NCBI GenBank assembly: GCA_031274465.1
Contig: JAISQC010000228.1
Location: 1 to 5,407, forward strand
Origin: Synergistaceae bacterium
Lineage (GTDB): Bacteria; Synergistota; Synergistia; Synergistales; Synergistaceae
Length of the DNA: 5,407 nucleotides
Direction: 5' to 3'
Positions 1 through 5,407 of this stretch are shown one piece after another (within the stretch, counting starts at the first letter, position 1; each line of letters starts with the position of its first letter). The notes under the pieces were generated by a model. That model saw nothing but the letters and a program-made list of their open reading frames with translations. It made no database searches and was not told where the DNA came from. The translations under genes were made by a program, and so were the position numbers.

Positions 1-1
1 C

Positions 2-265
2 AACATAGACTACGCGGGGTACGTCAAAAAAGGCTATTTCATTGGAAGCGGGGCTGTCGGGAGCGGGAACAAGGTGGTCCTGCAGCAGCGATTGAAGCAG
101 TCGGGAATGCGGTGGAATACTGAGACTGCTCAGAATCTGTTATCGCTTAAAGCAAAACAGGCGAGCCTTCTGTGGCATCAAGATGTCGGGCTCCCAGTTA
201 TGCGCTATTATGGTACCCACAACTCAATCAATGACTGCATATTATTTGTTCCTAGTACCACCTAA
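2..265 (+). pseudogene. C-terminal fragment of a DDE transposase (ISKra4-like), probably inactive
   Basis: The reading frame is open from the window's left edge and ends at TAA 263-265, giving 87 visible residues. The residues around 14-32 (IGSGAVGSGNKVVLQQRLKQ) followed by SGMRWN and AQNLLSLKAK resemble the conserved C-terminal block of ISKra4-type transposases, which usually reads GSGAxES-K-QxRLKQxGMRW. The family assignment comes from memory of that block; a related IS family is possible. In such proteins the glutamate of the GAxES segment is thought to be the third acidic catalytic residue. Here it is glycine (codon GGG, 59-61), a change that one base substitution from GAG would explain. 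The N-terminal part lies outside the window, so truncation upstream cannot be judged. No terminal inverted repeat could be identified because the other end is not visible. The residues after LLWHQD are less familiar and may be natural tail or read-through. Confidence 0.7.
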
Positions 266-295
266 AAATATCTACACCCTTGCTGTCCTGTCCTG

Positions 296-325
296 TCAAC
301 GTTTGGTTCCTCAACGTTTGGTTCC
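296..325. repeat. Perfect 15-bp tandem duplication
   Basis: TCAACGTTTGGTTCC occurs twice back to back, at 296-310 and 311-325, with no mismatch. The GTTCC core recurs at 335-339 and 348-352, so four GTTCC units start at 306, 321, 335 and 348, about 13-15 bp apart. The last two look like diverged copies of the same unit. The array lies between the transposase remnant and the promoter of the TPP enzyme gene. Confidence 0.85.
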
Positions 326-362
326 CTTGTGTAAGTTCCCCTGTTCGGTTCCCCAAGGGAAC
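321..362 (+). repeat. Inverted repeat with competing hairpin options
   Basis: GTTCCCTTG (321-329) is perfectly complementary to CAAGGGAAC (354-362), a 9-bp stem with a 24-base loop. The same GGGAAC (357-362) can instead pair with GTTCCC at 335-340, or with GTTCCC at 348-353, which makes a tight 6-bp stem with loop CAA. No T-run follows on the plus strand, so this is not a canonical Rho-independent terminator. It lies upstream of the predicted promoter at 372-400. It could be a protein-binding site, an end of the mobile element, or simply a decayed repeat array. Confidence 0.6.
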
Positions 363-371
363 AAAGAGGGA

Positions 372-400
372 TTTACAGATTTGCCCGTTAGTGTCATGAT
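372..400 (+). promoter_or_regulatory. Predicted sigma70 promoter (extended -10) for the TPP enzyme gene
   Basis: TTTACA (372-377, five of six matches to TTGACA) is followed after exactly 17 bases by CATGAT (395-400, four of six matches to TATAAT). The bases TGT just before the -10 supply an extended -10 TGn motif. Transcription would start near 407, giving a leader of about 20 bases before the ATG at 427. The prediction rests on sequence match alone. Confidence 0.5.
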
Positions 401-413
401 TAAAAAACTGGAA

Positions 414-419
414 AAGGAG
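414..419 (+). promoter_or_regulatory. Shine-Dalgarno site for the TPP enzyme gene
   Basis: AAGGAG at 414-419 lies seven bases before the ATG at 427. This is close to ideal spacing and fixes the start codon. The next in-frame methionines are well inside the conserved N-terminal domain. Confidence 0.85.
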
Positions 420-426
420 AGATTTC

Positions 427-2034
427 ATGTCTACAATCGCCGAACAGTTCATTCGTACACTTGGTGAAATCGGAGTACGTCATATTTATGGAATACCCGG
501 TGGACCGTCCATCCCTTATATGGAAGCACTGCGCAAAAACGGAATGCGTTTCATTCTGACGTCCAATGAACAGAGCGCTGGAGTTATGGCCGACGTTTCG
601 GCGCGCTTGTTGGGAATTCCGGGAGTCTGTCACTCGACATTCGGACCTGGCGCCACGAATCTGGCTACTGGCGTCGGCGGCGCTCTGCTGGATCGATCCC
701 CGGTATTGGCTCTCACGACCGAAGTCTCGGAGGAAGATACCGGCCGTAAAATTCAAATGAACATCGATCATCAGGCGCTTTTCGCTCCCATTTCCAAATG
801 GACGGCACGACTCAATAAAAACTGGAGAGAAACCTTGAACAGGGCTCTTTCGATCGCATGTACGGAGCTTAAGGGACCGGTACACATCGGTCTGCCAGTG
901 GGCGTCGACGCCCACTCCGCCGACCCGCGCTCCTCATCTTTGGATATCTCGCCCGCACCGCTTCCAAAGCCGGATCCGAAGTTGCTTGCGCGAGCCGGAG
1001 AGCTTATCATCAAAGCGAGAAAACCTCTTCTCGCTTTGGGGCTTACCAGTCTGCGCCTCGGTTTAGCGCCAGGCGTCCGCGCCTTTGCCGATCATTTTCA
1101 AATACCCGTTGTGGTGACGCCTATGGCTAAAGGAGTAATTCCGGAAAGTCATCCGTGCTTTGCGGGCGTCCTCTTCCACGCCCGAAGCGATATCGTTGCG
1201 GAAGTTTATCGGAATGCAGACCTCGTAATAGGATTGGGTTACGACTCTGTCGAATTCAATTACGAAACCTGGATGCCGGATGTTCCGCTGATTCACATCG
1301 ACTCCGAACGGGCGGACATCGCATCCGGATATGATGTAGCCTGCGATATCAGCGGGGATGTCGGCAAGGCGCTCGAGTATATAAACACTCTCGTTCCTTC
1401 GGAAAACGAGTGGGGCGATGCGGTTGCCGTATGCCGCACCGCCCTATGGCGAGCGCTCACTCCTCAAGAACCCGGCTTCACCCCATCCTCGTTGATCATC
1501 GCACTGCAGGATGCCATGCCAGCGGATTATCTCTTAACAGCTGATGTCGGCGCGCACTTGCACCTTCTTGGACAACTCTGGCAAGCGAATGAACCAGGTC
1601 GTTTTTTGATTACAAACGGATGGTCGTCGATGGGATTTGGAATTCCGGCCGCCATCGCCGCCAAACTTTGCCGCCCTCATACTGCGGTTGTTTGCCTCAT
1701 CGGAGATGGAGGGTTTTTGATGACGTGCGGAGAACTCGTAACAGCGAGACGGTTGGGCCTCAACGTAGTTTTCATAGTGCTGTGCGACCGCAGTCTCAGC
1801 CTTATAGGTGTCAAACAGGAGCGGCATGGCGTGCAGCGATACGCTACGTCTCTTTATGAAGGGGCCTTTTTTGGCGCAGATTCTTTCCTGGGCGTTCCCG
1901 TACTGCATGCGAATCGACCAGAAGATGTGGAACCTGCGCTTGCGAAGGCGTTTCGCGAATCTGGACCGGTCATCATCGAAGCTTCAGTGGACGGAACATC
2001 TTTCAGCGATTTGGTAACAAAGAAATACACTTGA
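427..2034 (+). CDS. Thiamine diphosphate-dependent enzyme, acetolactate synthase large-subunit-like
   Basis: This complete 535-residue protein has the usual length and three-domain order of the acetolactate synthase/pyruvate oxidase superfamily. The N-terminal pyrimidine-binding domain (about 1-170) shows GIPGG (22-26), the presumed catalytic glutamate E48 in TSNEQSAG, and FGPGATNL (72-79). ID-HQALFAPISKW (113-125) matches the segment preceding the KW/KH of these enzymes. The central domain (about 185-325) has PMAKGVIPESHP and DLVIGLG. The C-terminal pyrophosphate-binding domain has GDGGF (426-430). The usual Asn-Asn end of the metal motif is replaced by C453-D454 in LCDRSLSLIGVKQ. Members of the superfamily decarboxylate a 2-oxo acid and transfer or release the resulting aldehyde unit; the substrate here cannot be read from sequence. 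No small regulatory subunit (ilvN/ilvH type) or branched-chain gene is adjacent, which argues against a standard biosynthetic synthase. No signal peptide is visible, so it is probably cytoplasmic. Lower GC than the genes to its right suggests transfer. Confidence 0.9.
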   Translation: MSTIAEQFIRTLGEIGVRHIYGIPGGPSIPYMEALRKNGMRFILTSNEQSAGVMADVSARLLGIPGVCHSTFGPGATNLATGVGGALLDRSPVLALTTEVSEEDTGRKIQMNIDHQALFAPISKWTARLNKNWRETLNRALSIACTELKGPVHIGLPVGVDAHSADPRSSSLDISPAPLPKPDPKLLARAGELIIKARKPLLALGLTSLRLGLAPGVRAFADHFQIPVVVTPMAKGVIPESHPCFAGVLFHARSDIVAEVYRNADLVIGLGYDSVEFNYETWMPDVPLIHIDSERADIASGYDVACDISGDVGKALEYINTLVPSENEWGDAVAVCRTALWRALTPQEPGFTPSSLIIALQDAMPADYLLTADVGAHLHLLGQLWQANEPGRFLITNGWSSMGFGIPAAIAAKLCRPHTAVVCLIGDGGFLMTCGELVTARRLGLNVVFIVLCDRSLSLIGVKQERHGVQRYATSLYEGAFFGADSFLGVPVLHANRPEDVEPALAKAFRESGPVIIEASVDGTSFSDLVTKKYT

Positions 2035-2192
2035 GTTTTCGGTGCTCCTGATCGACCTGCCTCACTGCATTCCAAGGGTTCCATGCACCTTGCTTCTCAG
2101 CATATCGGGTTCGAATTTATATTTGGTTGATCGCTGAAGACTTCGGCCTGCTTTATAGATCAAAGCGAGCGAAATCCATGCGATCTTAAAAT
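2035..2192. other. Convergent intergenic spacer without a recognised gene
   Basis: This 158-bp spacer separates the stop of the TPP gene from the stop of the YaiI-family gene on the opposite strand. Only weak pairings are seen: TTGATC (2127-2132) with GATCAA (2158-2163), and GCTTT (2150-2154) with AAAGC (2162-2166). Neither is followed by a T-run, so no Rho-independent terminator can be called for either strand. It looks AT-richer than the genes to its right and may mark the junction between acquired and resident DNA. Confidence 0.5.
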
Positions 2193-2648
2193 TTACTGCC
2201 CCGCTTCTTGCGGCCTTCCGGCATCCAGAAGCGCGGCAAGCGCCCCGGCAAACTTTTCGTCGTCGCAAGACGTCCTGGGGCGAGGGCCTTTGGTCCTCCC
2301 CCCAGAGCGCCTGACCTTCTGGCCAACGTAGCGATCCGCGAGCAGCCCGTCGATGTTCTCATCCGTGTATACCAGCCCGTTCTGATTGACCGCGCGCGCG
2401 CCCTTCGCCAATATCATGGCGGCAAGGCCGTAATCCTGCGTGACGACTATATCCTCTTTCGACGCGGCGTTCGCGATCGCGTAGTCAACGCTGTCGGCGC
2501 CCTTGCTCACGGTGATGACCTCGCTGTAGCCGTCGCACAGCTCGTGCGACGTGTCGATGAACATGAGCACCGGTATGAGTGCGCGCCTCGCCATCCCGAC
2601 TATGATGCCCTTCACCGGGCATGCGTCCGCGTCCACGAGTATCCGCAT
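2193..2648 (-). CDS. YaiI/YqxD family protein (UPF0178, DUF188)
   Basis: The protein has 151 residues, the normal length of the family. It opens with the family signature MRILVDADACPVK, with D6, D8, C10 and P11 conserved, so the start codon is secure. Further family features are GADSVDYAIAN (D52, D55), DIVVTQDYGLAAMIL (T70, D72), NQNGLVYTDENI and, near the C-terminus, GGRTKGPRPRTSCDDEKF. The family is widespread in bacteria and its fold is considered PIN-like, with an acidic cluster that hints at metal-dependent nucleic-acid processing; no activity is established to my knowledge. It starts 19 bases after the FMN reductase stop and has no clear Shine-Dalgarno sequence in that gap, which suggests expression as second gene of a two-gene unit by translational coupling. 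The stop is TAA (2193-2195). Low-GC flanking sequence begins immediately after it. Confidence 0.93.
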   Translation of the reverse strand: MRILVDADACPVKGIIVGMARRALIPVLMFIDTSHELCDGYSEVITVSKGADSVDYAIANAASKEDIVVTQDYGLAAMILAKGARAVNQNGLVYTDENIDGLLADRYVGQKVRRSGGRTKGPRPRTSCDDEKFAGALAALLDAGRPQEAGQ

Positions 2649-2667
2649 GTTCAGGTCATTTCGCGGG

Positions 2668-3204
2668 CTATCTGGACACCCAGTCGGCGAATTTGCTCAC
2701 ATAGCCGCTCAGGAAATTTCTGGCCGATTCTGGAAGCTTGCCGCCCGGCGTCTCCTTCGGGAACGTGAAATAAAACTCAGGCTGCTGCATCAGCCTTAGA
2801 TCGAGGAACGCCAGCACCTGCCTGATCTGGCTCTGCGCCCCGAAAGTGCCTATCGCGCCGGGGCTTGTGCCGACCAGCCCCGCGGGCTTGCCTCCCCATA
2901 CGCTGCTCCCGTAGGGGCGGGAACCCCAATCGAGCGCGTTCTTCAGCACGCCGGGAAATGACCTGTTGTACTCGGGCGTCACGATCAGCACGCCATCCGA
3001 GGCGGCTATACGTTTTTTGAAGTCCGTCACTGATTCCGGAGGGTCGTCCTCGATGTCCTGCGAGAAAAACGGGAGGGACTCGATGCCGAACTGGTCGAAC
3101 GACAGCTTGCCGGCGGCCTCCTCCTTGAAAAACTGGAACAATTTCCGATTGAGCGAATCCTTGCTGATCCCCCCGACCAAAACGAAAACCTTCGCCTGCG
3201 CCAT
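2668..3204 (-). CDS. NADPH-dependent FMN reductase (flavodoxin-like, ChrR/YieF-type)
   Basis: The 178-residue protein matches the flavodoxin-like NADPH-dependent FMN reductase family (PF03358) in length and motif order. The N-terminal strand and phosphate-binding loop read VFVLVGGISKDSLNRKL (6-22). LPFFSQDIEDDPP (44-56) corresponds to the LPLYxxD segment. The hallmark TPEYNRSFPGVLKNALDW (76-93) supplies the flavin-contacting PEYN motif. GKPAGLVGTSPGAIGTFGAQ (105-124) and the following QVLAFLDLRLMQQPEFY complete the family pattern. Such enzymes are soluble and reduce quinones, azo dyes, chromate or free flavin using NAD(P)H. The physiological acceptor is not evident here, though protection against quinone or oxidative stress is a reasonable guess. 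AGGGGAG (complement of 3211-3217) lies six bases before the ATG. A predicted promoter and a palindrome lie upstream, and the YaiI-family gene follows after 19 bases. Confidence 0.93.
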   Translation of the reverse strand: MAQAKVFVLVGGISKDSLNRKLFQFFKEEAAGKLSFDQFGIESLPFFSQDIEDDPPESVTDFKKRIAASDGVLIVTPEYNRSFPGVLKNALDWGSRPYGSSVWGGKPAGLVGTSPGAIGTFGAQSQIRQVLAFLDLRLMQQPEFYFTFPKETPGGKLPESARNFLSGYVSKFADWVSR

Positions 3205-3228
3205 TGCTATCTCCCCTTTCAGTTACTA

Positions 3229-3238
3229 CGATATATCG
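3229..3238. promoter_or_regulatory. Perfect 10-bp palindrome at the predicted start of FMN reductase transcription
   Basis: CGATATATCG is a perfect palindrome directly adjoining the predicted -10 element (3239-3244) on its downstream side. Its position covers the expected transcription start, which is where a repressor operator would sit. It ends 12 bases before the Shine-Dalgarno region. A 10-bp AT-rich palindrome can arise by chance, so a regulatory role is inference only. Confidence 0.35.
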
Positions 3239-3267
3239 ATTTTATAGGATAACCAGTTCCCGGCCAA
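3239..3267 (-). promoter_or_regulatory. Predicted sigma70 promoter for the FMN reductase-YaiI unit
   Basis: Read on the minus strand, TTGGCC (3262-3267, four of six matches to TTGACA) is followed by a 17-base spacer and TAAAAT (3239-3244, five of six matches to TATAAT). The -35 element lies three bases past the patatin stop codon, so the promoter fits exactly into the 66-bp gap between the two genes. This suggests the reductase gene can be transcribed separately from the patatin gene. Confidence 0.5.
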
Positions 3268-3270
3268 GAC

Positions 3271-4242
3271 TCACACGATGAATTTCAGCCAAGGCTTCAC
3301 GCATCTCACGGTGTCGCCGTAGCCCTGCTCTATCCACGAATGAATCTTGCCCGGCTGGAACGATATGATGTCGAACAGTTCCGGGAGGACGGGTGTTCTG
3401 TCGATCTTTTCCTCCCTGTCTATTTCGATTATCGCGGCGTTGGGATGTTTCTGTTTGTTCCAAGCCGAGCGGTCGCTCAGGTGCGTGACGATTATGGGGT
3501 CGTAGCCGGCGTCGAGCAGCGGGGCTATCGGAGTGTTGCCCTGCGAGCTGAAAAGGCCGCCCATTCCGCCATCGACGTAGCGCGCTCCGTCTATCTCCTG
3601 CGCGGACAACAGGAACGGGATCGCTGCGGACGCCAGAAGCGCGGCGTGCTGGTCGTCGGGCGGCAATGACTGCACGTGCAGAAATTCCGACTCCGGGTTT
3701 TTCTTTATCCTGAGCTTGGCAAGGCCGGACCCCAGGACGGTCTCGAGCATGTTCCTGTTGGGGTAAACGGAGACGTAAAGCGGCGTCCCTTCGGCAAGCT
3801 GTTCCACCGACACATATTCGGCTACCATGCCCCTTATGCGCGAGTTGTCCACCAGCGCGCCGGTGTCCGGAGAGAGTATCGTCGGCAGCAGGTTATGCGT
3901 CACCTCGCGGACGAGCCTTGCGCTGTAGCGAAAATCGTCGCTGAACCTCAGCCCAGCCGCTTCGAGCAGCCTTATGGAGGTCGGCACCTCGTCGCCGAGC
4001 GGGGGGTCGTCCGCGATCGCGCCCCACAATTTTTCAAGCCTGGTCGCGGCGTCCCCGAGCGTGGCCGATGACGCCACCACCGCGCCGTTCAGCGCGCCGA
4101 TGCTCGCCCCCGATATCGCCGCTATCGGGACTTCCATCTCGGCCAAAGCCTTGACTATGCCGACCTGATAAGCCCCTTTGGCGCCCCCTCCCGAGAGCAC
4201 GAGCCCTATCGCCGCGCCGCGCCCGGTTTTGTTGTCGTTCAT
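3271..4242 (-). CDS. Patatin-like phospholipase family protein
   Basis: The complete 323-residue protein has all parts of the patatin Ser-Asp dyad fold. The glycine-rich oxyanion-hole loop LSGGGAKGAYQVG spans 16-28. The nucleophile elbow GASIG (45-49) places the catalytic serine at S47. The catalytic aspartate is D224 in YVDGGMGG (222-229), and ASAAIPFLL (204-212) matches the conserved segment before it. The protein therefore looks catalytically intact. Members hydrolyse acyl esters of phospholipids or related lipids; the substrate is unknown here. There is no signal peptide and no outer-membrane barrel domain, so this is a single-domain, probably cytoplasmic or membrane-associated form, not the autotransporter-fused type. 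After the dyad, a C-terminal region (about 240-323) ends in SWIEQGYGDT. The best upstream Shine-Dalgarno candidate, GGAGG, is 12 bases from the ATG, longer than usual, so translation may be modest. It lies 91 bp downstream of the kinase gene. Confidence 0.93.
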   Translation of the reverse strand: MNDNKTGRGAAIGLVLSGGGAKGAYQVGIVKALAEMEVPIAAISGASIGALNGAVVASSATLGDAATRLEKLWGAIADDPPLGDEVPTSIRLLEAAGLRFSDDFRYSARLVREVTHNLLPTILSPDTGALVDNSRIRGMVAEYVSVEQLAEGTPLYVSVYPNRNMLETVLGSGLAKLRIKKNPESEFLHVQSLPPDDQHAALLASAAIPFLLSAQEIDGARYVDGGMGGLFSSQGNTPIAPLLDAGYDPIIVTHLSDRSAWNKQKHPNAAIIEIDREEKIDRTPVLPELFDIISFQPGKIHSWIEQGYGDTVRCVKPWLKFIV

Positions 4243-4281
4243 ATATCAGCCCGCCCTCCAGACCGTCCGTTTTTTCGCTGT

Positions 4282-4303
4282 AGTGCCGATTTCAACCGGC
4301 ACT
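4282..4303 (-). repeat. Stem-loop in the kinase-patatin gap
   Basis: AGTGCCG (4282-4288) pairs perfectly with CGGCACT (4297-4303) around an 8-base loop, giving a 7-bp GC-rich stem. In the minus-strand transcript the stem is followed by ACAGCG and an A-run, not a T-run. It is therefore not a standard intrinsic terminator, though it could act as an mRNA-stabilising or processing element between the two genes. Confidence 0.6.
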
Positions 4304-4314
4304 GAGGGCCCTCA
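4303..4314. repeat. 12-bp perfect palindrome
   Basis: TGAGGGCCCTCA is fully self-complementary and shares one base with the adjoining stem-loop. It lies 19 bases beyond the kinase stop codon. A two-fold symmetric site of this kind could bind a dimeric regulator of the patatin gene; nothing else supports this. Confidence 0.45.
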
Positions 4315-4333
4315 CCCGAACCGACAACCATCA

Positions 4334-5407
4334 TCAAGAGGCGTCGTTCCAGTCGGCCAGCTCGTTCGCCAGCCGCTCCCCTATTGCTTCGTATTCCAGG
4401 TTGTCGAGCTGATTTCGCAGCCACGCCACCAAATCCGCGTGATTTTCGTAGTCGAAGCGCTCTAGGTCCGATACGGCTTTTTCGAGGGCGGTCATGTCGT
4501 ACCTCAGGCATGCGTCCGCGACCGCCTCCAGCGTGGATTTGTCAGGCGCCGCCCTGGTGTCCTTCTCCCCCATGCTTGCCTCAAGGCTCTTTGGCATATG
4601 CGACAGATCTTCGATCAGTTTCTCGGCCATGGCGAGCAGCGCGTCATTTTTTGCGAGCACGAGTTCCAGATCCCGCCCCTTTGCGGCCGCCTCCAGCTCC
4701 TCTGCCAGACGCCCCACCGCGTCCGCGCAAACGCCGTAGCTGCTGCCCTTGATGCCGTGAGCGTTTATGGCGTACTCGCGCAGCGTCTCCTCTGTCGGCG
4801 CCCTCAGGTTTTCGAGTATGGCTGGGGTGTGGCTGACATAGGAACGAAGCACCCTCGCCAGAGCCTCCGTGTTGTTCCCGAATCGGTCCATGGCCTTATC
4901 GAAGTCGATGTCTGCGGCGTCAAGCGTTTCTTTCAAGCGGAGCTCCTCCGGCAAAAGGGCTGAACCCGAGGCGGGTTCGCCGCGCGCCGCTTCGACGTCC
5001 GAAAGCGAAGCGCGCTTTTCCGCCGGAATCCAACGCTCCAGCATCTCGTCCAATTTTCGGACCTCGATGGGCTTGGGCAGATAATCGCTGAACCCGTGCT
5101 CCAAAAACATCTCCCTCATGCCGAAAACCGCGTTGGCGGTAAGCGCGATTATGGGGACTTCTTTGAAATAGCCGCCGCCGAGCGCCCTTATCGCTTCCGT
5201 CGCCGCGACCCCGTCCATCCCGGGCATCATGTGATCCATGAATATGATGTCGTAACGTTTCTCCCGCGCCATCCGCACGGCTTCATCCCCGCTGGAGCAT
5301 GTATCGGCTTGCAGTTTGTAGGGTGATAGAAGCTCTGCGGCCACTTTCAGGTTGGTTGCGATGTCGTCAACGATCAGGACGAGAGCGGACGGCGCCGTGA
5401 AGCGCGT
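4334..5407 (-). CDS. C-terminal part of a hybrid sensor kinase or response regulator: REC-Hpt-extension
   Basis: The frame is open at the right edge and gives 357 visible residues. Position 5344 (a GTG) is not the start, because the receiver domain clearly begins before it with ALVLIVDDIATNLKV. Residues 8-127 form a REC domain with acidic pair D14/D15, phospho-acceptor D58 in FMDHMMPGMDG, switch threonine T90 in ALTANA and K112 in LPKPI, all intact. After a linker (about 128-162), a histidine phosphotransfer domain spans about 163-265, with phospho-acceptor H217 in NAHGIKGSS. The order fits the end of a multistep phosphorelay protein in which phosphate passes from receiver D58 to H217 and on to a separate response regulator. 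A further acidic helical segment (about 280-357, including ACLRYDMTALEKAVSDLERF and LVAWLRNQLDNLEYEAIGERL) follows the Hpt domain. Sensor, HisKA and ATPase domains would lie beyond the window. The partner regulator is not visible. Confidence 0.93.
   Translation of the reverse strand, partial: TRFTAPSALVLIVDDIATNLKVAAELLSPYKLQADTCSSGDEAVRMAREKRYDIIFMDHMMPGMDGVAATEAIRALGGGYFKEVPIIALTANAVFGMREMFLEHGFSDYLPKPIEVRKLDEMLERWIPAEKRASLSDVEAARGEPASGSALLPEELRLKETLDAADIDFDKAMDRFGNNTEALARVLRSYVSHTPAILENLRAPTEETLREYAINAHGIKGSSYGVCADAVGRLAEELEAAAKGRDLELVLAKNDALLAMAEKLIEDLSHMPKSLEASMGEKDTRAAPDKSTLEAVADACLRYDMTALEKAVSDLERFDYENHADLVAWLRNQLDNLEYEAIGERLANELADWNDAS

Noticed and set aside
296..362. CRISPR array
   Set aside because: The repeat unit is only 15 bp, directly tandem without spacers, and decays after two copies.
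2101..2120. GGGTTCGAAT resembling the T-loop of a tRNA
   Set aside because: The flanking bases cannot form the 5-bp T-stem and no acceptor, D-arm or anticodon arm is found in the proper positions.
2062..2268. Minus-strand frame of 68 codons overlapping the YaiI-family gene
   Set aside because: Its first half is only another frame of the YaiI-family coding sequence, and the tail in the spacer matches no family I recognise; no ribosome binding site is evident.
2208..2768. Plus-strand frame of 186 codons across the YaiI-family and reductase genes
   Set aside because: It lies opposite two well-supported genes and its Arg/Pro-rich translation is typical of a shadow frame in GC-rich DNA.
4271..4303. 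T-run plus stem-loop as an intrinsic terminator
   Set aside because: On the plus strand the T-run precedes the stem and on the minus strand the stem is followed by A residues, so neither strand has the stem-then-T order.
5342..5344. GTG at 5344 as the start of a stand-alone response regulator
   Set aside because: The same frame continues upstream through the conserved VLIVDD strand of the receiver domain to the window edge, so a start at 5344 would cut off the essential acidic pair.

Overview
The window is bacterial, gene-dense DNA that falls into two compositional parts. The left part (about 1-2190) reads rightward and is AT-richer: hand counts give about 40% GC for 241-300 and about 55% for 961-1020. 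It holds the 3' end of a transposase gene, a short repeat-rich spacer, and a complete gene for an acetolactate-synthase-like thiamine diphosphate enzyme. The right part (about 2193-5407) reads leftward and is GC-rich (about 67% for 4021-4080). It holds, in transcription order, the C-terminal part of a hybrid sensor kinase or response-regulator/Hpt protein, a patatin-like phospholipase, an NADPH-dependent FMN reductase and a YaiI/YqxD (UPF0178) protein.

The host cannot be named with certainty. The GC-rich chromosomal genes, and the REC-Hpt protein with an extra C-terminal acidic helical module, would suit an anaerobic lineage such as Synergistota or GC-rich clostridia-like bacteria. This is a low-confidence impression. 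No rRNA, tRNA, CRISPR array, phage gene or plasmid gene is visible.

Left part: the transposase fragment (2-265) has lost the glutamate expected in its GSGAxES motif, so it is probably a dead insertion-sequence remnant. Behind it, 296-362 carries a perfect 15-bp tandem repeat and several GTTCC units, three of which can pair with the same GGGAAC. A plausible extended -10 promoter (372-400) and a strong Shine-Dalgarno site then lead into the TPP enzyme (427-2034), which has no small regulatory subunit gene beside it. Composition and the neighbouring transposase remnant suggest acquired DNA.

Right part: the reductase and YaiI genes are 19 bp apart and probably co-transcribed from a promoter just after the patatin stop codon. 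That promoter has a perfect 10-bp palindrome at its predicted start point. The patatin gene sits 91 bp downstream of the kinase gene, and that gap holds a 7-bp stem-loop next to a 12-bp perfect palindrome. The TPP gene and the YaiI gene converge on a 158-bp spacer (2035-2192) with no convincing terminator.

I do not see an obviously new multi-gene system. The points most worth a second look are the repeat-rich leader, the orphan TPP enzyme with an atypical metal-site motif, and the two palindromic intergenic elements.
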